Source: an uncultured bacterium (lineage in GTDB: Bacteria > Bacillota > Clostridia > Lachnospirales > Lachnospiraceae). Taken from it: a DNA stretch of 64,000 bases. Numbering within the stretch: the first letter of the stretch is position 1; every line of letters starts with the position of its first letter. Shown in pieces: positions 61,108 to 64,000 of the stretch. A program made the position numbers and the translations under genes. Where the stretch lies: positions 1-64,000 of the forward strand of contig CANCXX010000010.1 in NCBI GenBank assembly GCA_947381965.1. The letters are read 5' to 3'. Under the pieces are notes generated by a model that was given only the letters and a program-made list of their open reading frames with translations, was not told where the DNA came from and searched no databases.

Positions 61108-61122
61108 CCATATTTTCATATT

Positions 61123-61383
61123 CTATTGTCTGTTGCCGCTTAAATATTCTTCAATATTCTGTACCGCTTCCTGTTCATCCTTCCCATCTGCAATAACTGT
61201 TACTGATTCACCTGTATCTAAAGCAAGACTCATCATTCCCATGATGCTTTTTGCATTTACCTTCTTGCCCTCTGATTCAATGTAAACTGAACTTTCATGC
61301 TGGCTTGCCACCTGTACCAGCATCGCCACAGGTCTGGCCTCCAGACCGCCGTTCAACTGGATTTTAATAGACTTTTCAATCAT
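61123..61383 (-). CDS. HPr-family protein without the active-site His (Crh-like)
   Basis: 86 residues, normal HPr length. The loop that carries His15 in HPr (GLHARPA) reads GLEARPVAM, so enzyme I cannot phosphorylate it; Bacillus Crh has Gln at the same place. The regulatory Ser46 site is kept (NAKSIMGMMSLAL). This fits a protein that acts only through Ser phosphorylation by HPr kinase, in carbon catabolite control or metabolic enzyme regulation. It lies directly after whiA, as crh does in Bacillus. Naming it crh would assume function, so no symbol is given. Confidence 0.88.
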   Translation of the reverse strand: MIEKSIKIQLNGGLEARPVAMLVQVASQHESSVYIESEGKKVNAKSIMGMMSLALDTGESVTVIADGKDEQEAVQNIEEYLSGNRQ

Positions 61384-61414
61384 AATAACTCCTCCTTAAT
61401 TCCTCTAATCCCTT

Positions 61415-62287
61415 TTATCCCTTAATCTTATCAGCCATTTCGCCAAGCTTCCGCAATCTGTGGTTTACACCGGATTTACCTACCGGTGGATTAAGGTATC
61501 CGCCTAACTCCAAAAGAGAACTTTCCGGATGCTCCAGCCTGACCTGTGCCATCTGTCTTAACGCATCCGGCAGATTTGACAAACCATAATGCTTCTGCAA
61601 AAGAAGAATGTCCTCTATCTGCTTGTTGGCAGCGTTTACTGTCTTTGTAATGTTAGCTGCTTCACAGTTAACCTGTCTATTAATTGAATTTCGCACTTCC
61701 TTTTCAACCCGCAGATTTTCAAGCAGCATCAGCGACAAGTGTGCCCCCATAACATTTAAGAGATCAACAATTCCAGCGCCTTCTTTTACGTATACTACAT
61801 AATATTTTTTTCGCCTTACTATTTTTGCCTCAATCTCAAAGCTACAGACTGCCTGCTGTATCTGCAAAGCCTGTACTTCATATTCACATACAAATTCCAG
61901 ATGATACCCTTTTCTTGGATTGCTCATGGAGCCAAGACACAAAAAAGCCCCTCGTAAAAATGCCCGTCTGCAACAACTGTTTTTGATCAGCAGCGGATTT
62001 ACCTCCTCTGAAAGCCGGTGCATGCACCCGCCTTCATCCAAAATCTTAACAGCCTGCAGTACCTTTATAACATTAACATCAATAATAAATGTTTTCTCCA
62101 ATAATGTAAAGTATTTTCTATTAACGAATGGATTTTCGGAAAATATTGTAATTTCTCCCGGTTCCTCACCTTTTACCTCTGCTTTGCATCCGAAATGAAT
62201 AAGCGCTGCCAGTTCCGACAGCTGGCAATGTCTGGGACCAGGGATAACTTTTTCCAGTTCTTCTTTCACATCCGATGAAAATGACAT
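61415..62287 (-). CDS. whiA: WhiA family DNA-binding protein
   Basis: 290 residues. N-terminal degenerate LAGLIDADG-like region (about 1-190, with CCRRAFLRGAFLCLGSMSNP) and a C-terminal helix-turn-helix (HPESSLLELGGYLNPPVGKS, about 253-272; GVNHRLRKLGEMADKI). WhiA controls sporulation genes in Streptomyces and affects cell division and growth in Firmicutes. 40 nt after rapZ, with no yvcK gene between them. Confidence 0.95.
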   Translation of the reverse strand: MSFSSDVKEELEKVIPGPRHCQLSELAALIHFGCKAEVKGEEPGEITIFSENPFVNRKYFTLLEKTFIIDVNVIKVLQAVKILDEGGCMHRLSEEVNPLLIKNSCCRRAFLRGAFLCLGSMSNPRKGYHLEFVCEYEVQALQIQQAVCSFEIEAKIVRRKKYYVVYVKEGAGIVDLLNVMGAHLSLMLLENLRVEKEVRNSINRQVNCEAANITKTVNAANKQIEDILLLQKHYGLSNLPDALRQMAQVRLEHPESSLLELGGYLNPPVGKSGVNHRLRKLGEMADKIKG

Positions 62288-62326
62288 GTCTGCCCCATCC
62301 TCTTTCCGGCTGCTGCCTCTGCAAAA

Positions 62327-63190
62327 CTATATGCCTTGTCCGATATCACGATGCGCTATTTTTATTCCATATTCCCCCTGGTCCTTCATACACTCATAAA
62401 GTTTGTTTGCCAGAGTCACGCTTCTGTGTTTTCCTCCGGTACATCCAATACCTATAACCAGCTGGTACTTTCCTTCCTTCACATAATTAGGAATTAAAAA
62501 AGAAATCATGTCCGAAAGCTTTTCAATAAAAGTATGCGCTTCCGTAAAGCTCATAACATAATCCTGTACTTCTTTATCATTACCTGTTTTATATTTCAGC
62601 TCGTCAATGTAAAATGGATTTGGAAGAAACCTTACGTCAAAGACCAAATCTGCGTCTGCAGGAATTCCGTGCTTAAAGCCAAAAGACAAAACCGTTACCA
62701 TTAAACTATTATATTCCTCATTCTGCACAAAAATACGGTCCAGTTCTTTCTTTAATTCTCTTGTCAGCAGATTGGATGTATCAATTACATAATCAGATTT
62801 CTCCCTGGTATCATTTAATATCACTCTTTCTCTTCTGATACCATCTTCTATTCTTCCCCCAATCGACAGAGGGTGCATTCTTCTGGTTTCTTTATACCGC
62901 TTAAGCAGCGTTCCGTCATTGGCCTCCATAAAAAGGATTTCAAAGACATATCCATTCCTGCGCAGATTTTCCAAAACCTTTTGTACATCTTCAAATGCCT
63001 GATTTGCACGCACATCCAGCCCCAGCGCCACTTTGGACACCTCGCCCCCAGGCGTTGCAATCAGTTCCACAAATTTTTCTATCAGCGGTACCGGAAGATT
63101 ATCCACACAATAAAATCCGGCGTCCTCCAGCATCCGCAGCGCTGTACTTTTCCCGCCGCCGCTCATGCCTGTAACTACCACGAACCGCAT
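62327..63190 (-). CDS. rapZ: RapZ/YvcJ nucleotide-binding protein
   Basis: 287 residues from ATG at 63190 (GAGGAGG 6 nt upstream). Walker A VVTGMSGGGKSTAL (about 4-17), the RKPSF-like middle region and the C-terminal IGIGCTGGKHRSVTLAN segment (about 240-256) are diagnostic. In E. coli RapZ directs RNase E to the GlmZ small RNA; in Firmicutes (YvcJ) the role is less clear, with links to competence and the HPr/Crh regulators. Starts 12 nt after murB ends, so they form one operon. Confidence 0.95.
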   Translation of the reverse strand: MRFVVVTGMSGGGKSTALRMLEDAGFYCVDNLPVPLIEKFVELIATPGGEVSKVALGLDVRANQAFEDVQKVLENLRRNGYVFEILFMEANDGTLLKRYKETRRMHPLSIGGRIEDGIRRERVILNDTREKSDYVIDTSNLLTRELKKELDRIFVQNEEYNSLMVTVLSFGFKHGIPADADLVFDVRFLPNPFYIDELKYKTGNDKEVQDYVMSFTEAHTFIEKLSDMISFLIPNYVKEGKYQLVIGIGCTGGKHRSVTLANKLYECMKDQGEYGIKIAHRDIGQGI

Positions 63191-63201
63191 ACTGTACCTC
63201 C

Positions 63202-64000
63202 TCAAAAGTCTCCCAGAAAAACAACTTCTGTTTCAAGTGTAACCCCAAACTGCTCCTTTACCCTTCGTTGTACCTCCCTTATTACCGCCACCACATCGGA
63301 AGCGCTTGCCTTGCTGGTATTTACAATAAATCCGCAGTGTTTTTCGGAAACCATAGCTTCTCCAACGGTATACCCGCACAGCCCGGCGTCCATAATCAGC
63401 TTTCCTGCAAAATGGCCCTCCGGTCTTTTAAATGTACTGCCTGCACTTGCAAATTCCAGCGGCTGCTTTTCCTTTCTGCGCTGAGCAAGCTCCTCCATCT
63501 TTGCAAGAATTTCCCCTTTATCGCCTTTCGTAAGGTTCAGTACGGCTTCAAGTACAATAAATGCCCTGTTCTTAATTACACTCGTCCGGTAGCCGAATTC
63601 CATGGACTCCCCATCAATTTCAAGGATCTCGCCCTCTTCATTCATGACGGTAACCTGCTCTGTTACCTGCTTCATTTCGCCATCATAAGCGCCAGCGTTC
63701 ATCACAATTGCGCCTCCCAGCGTCCCTGGAATACCTGATGCAAATTCAAAACCTGCAAGGCCCTTTTCCTGTGCGCGTTTTGCCACAGTATTTAAGGTTG
63801 CTCCTGCCCCTGCCCGGATATGGCTGCCCTGTACTTCCACCATGTTCATTCTATTGCCTATCTGAAGCACAATTCCTTTGTATCCCTTGTCCCCAACCAG
63901 AAGATTACTTCCATTTCCTAAGATAAAATAGGGGATCTCCACTTTTTTGAAGTAGGGAATGAGTTTTGCAAGCTGTCCGGCACTGCTAATCTTTAAAAAG
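63202..64000 (-). CDS. murB: UDP-N-acetylenolpyruvoylglucosamine reductase, 5' end outside the window
   Basis: Reduces UDP-GlcNAc enolpyruvate to UDP-MurNAc in peptidoglycan synthesis, using FAD and NADPH. The frame stays open to the window edge, adding KISSAGQLAKLIPYFKKVEI before the first internal GTG/ATG, which is normal family sequence; so the gene is truncated by the window, not in nature. FAD site YFILGNGSNLLVGD, GFEFASGIPGTLGGAIVMNA, catalytic Ser in AGSTFKRPEGHFAGKLI and catalytic Glu in GVTLETEVVFLG are present. First visible gene of the rapZ-whiA operon. Confidence 0.95.
   Translation of the reverse strand, partial: FLKISSAGQLAKLIPYFKKVEIPYFILGNGSNLLVGDKGYKGIVLQIGNRMNMVEVQGSHIRAGAGATLNTVAKRAQEKGLAGFEFASGIPGTLGGAIVMNAGAYDGEMKQVTEQVTVMNEEGEILEIDGESMEFGYRTSVIKNRAFIVLEAVLNLTKGDKGEILAKMEELAQRRKEKQPLEFASAGSTFKRPEGHFAGKLIMDAGLCGYTVGEAMVSEKHCGFIVNTSKASASDVVAVIREVQRRVKEQFGVTLETEVVFLGDF

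Noticed and set aside
1-64000. CRISPR arrays
   Set aside because: No regularly spaced short direct repeats were seen in any intergenic region.

Overview
The window reads as chromosomal DNA of a low-to-moderate GC Firmicute, most likely a gut Lachnospiraceae (class Clostridia). This is inferred from the dnaX-ybaB-recR-galM order, a long Gram-positive SRP RNA, the rapZ-whiA-HPr module, families I associate with Lachnospiraceae (DUF5711, DUF6128-like), LytTR and CdaR regulators, and strong TTGACA/TATAAT promoters. Most genes lie on the minus strand.

Layout. 1-315: tandem rRNA-type promoters firing off the left edge. 316-2630: envelope genes (cvpA, DUF5711, unknown). 2864-7751: galM, recR, ybaB, dnaX, then pfkA. 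8284-10890: a tRNA-Ser followed by decayed mobile and defence remnants (group II intron RT tail, interrupted DUF1016 nuclease, HTH fragments). 10890-19587: a beta-fructan locus with two GH32 enzymes, a CUT1 ABC importer and a divergent LacI regulator with visible operators. 19742-22730: a histidine kinase / NfeD / flotillin FloA / LytTR regulator operon. 22951-25206: MATE exporter, tadA and SRP RNA. 25207-37556: CdaR regulator, shared sugar-ABC ATPase, DUF624, tandem HD phosphohydrolase, D-2-hydroxyacid dehydrogenase, lipase-like hydrolase, metG, ArsR-type regulator. 37758-49217: a surface-polymer (teichoic-acid-like) operon. 49631-51250: a TnpB-like gene that has lost all RuvC catalytic residues, with a structured RNA region after it and a promoter/terminator-bounded small transcript before it. 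51347-59999: GH51 arabinofuranosidase, Amt-PII fusion with an ANTAR-type leader, cyclophilin, Na+/alanine symporter, class II aldolase. 60156-64000: lipid kinase, Crh-like HPr, whiA, rapZ, murB (cut by the window edge).

How the parts connect. The fructan importer has no ATPase of its own and would be powered by the UgpC/MsmX-type ATPase at 27618; released fructose feeds pfkA and fba in the same window. The surface operon combines two CDP-glycerol-transferase-like proteins with a cytidylyltransferase, a ThDP enzyme, an RpiB-like isomerase and an epimerase/reductase, suggesting synthesis and export of a nucleotide-activated polyol or branched sugar.

The most unusual item is the nuclease-dead TnpB homologue (49631-50947) with a multi-hairpin RNA immediately downstream. 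This is the architecture expected of a TldR-type RNA-guided repressor, here beside a surface-polymer operon. Others worth attention: the ANTAR-like attenuator before amt, a dispersed repeat that now encodes the C-terminus of galM, a GH32 enzyme with Glu at the nucleophile position, the flotillin operon bracketed by a two-component system, and an HPr with Glu at the phospho-His site.
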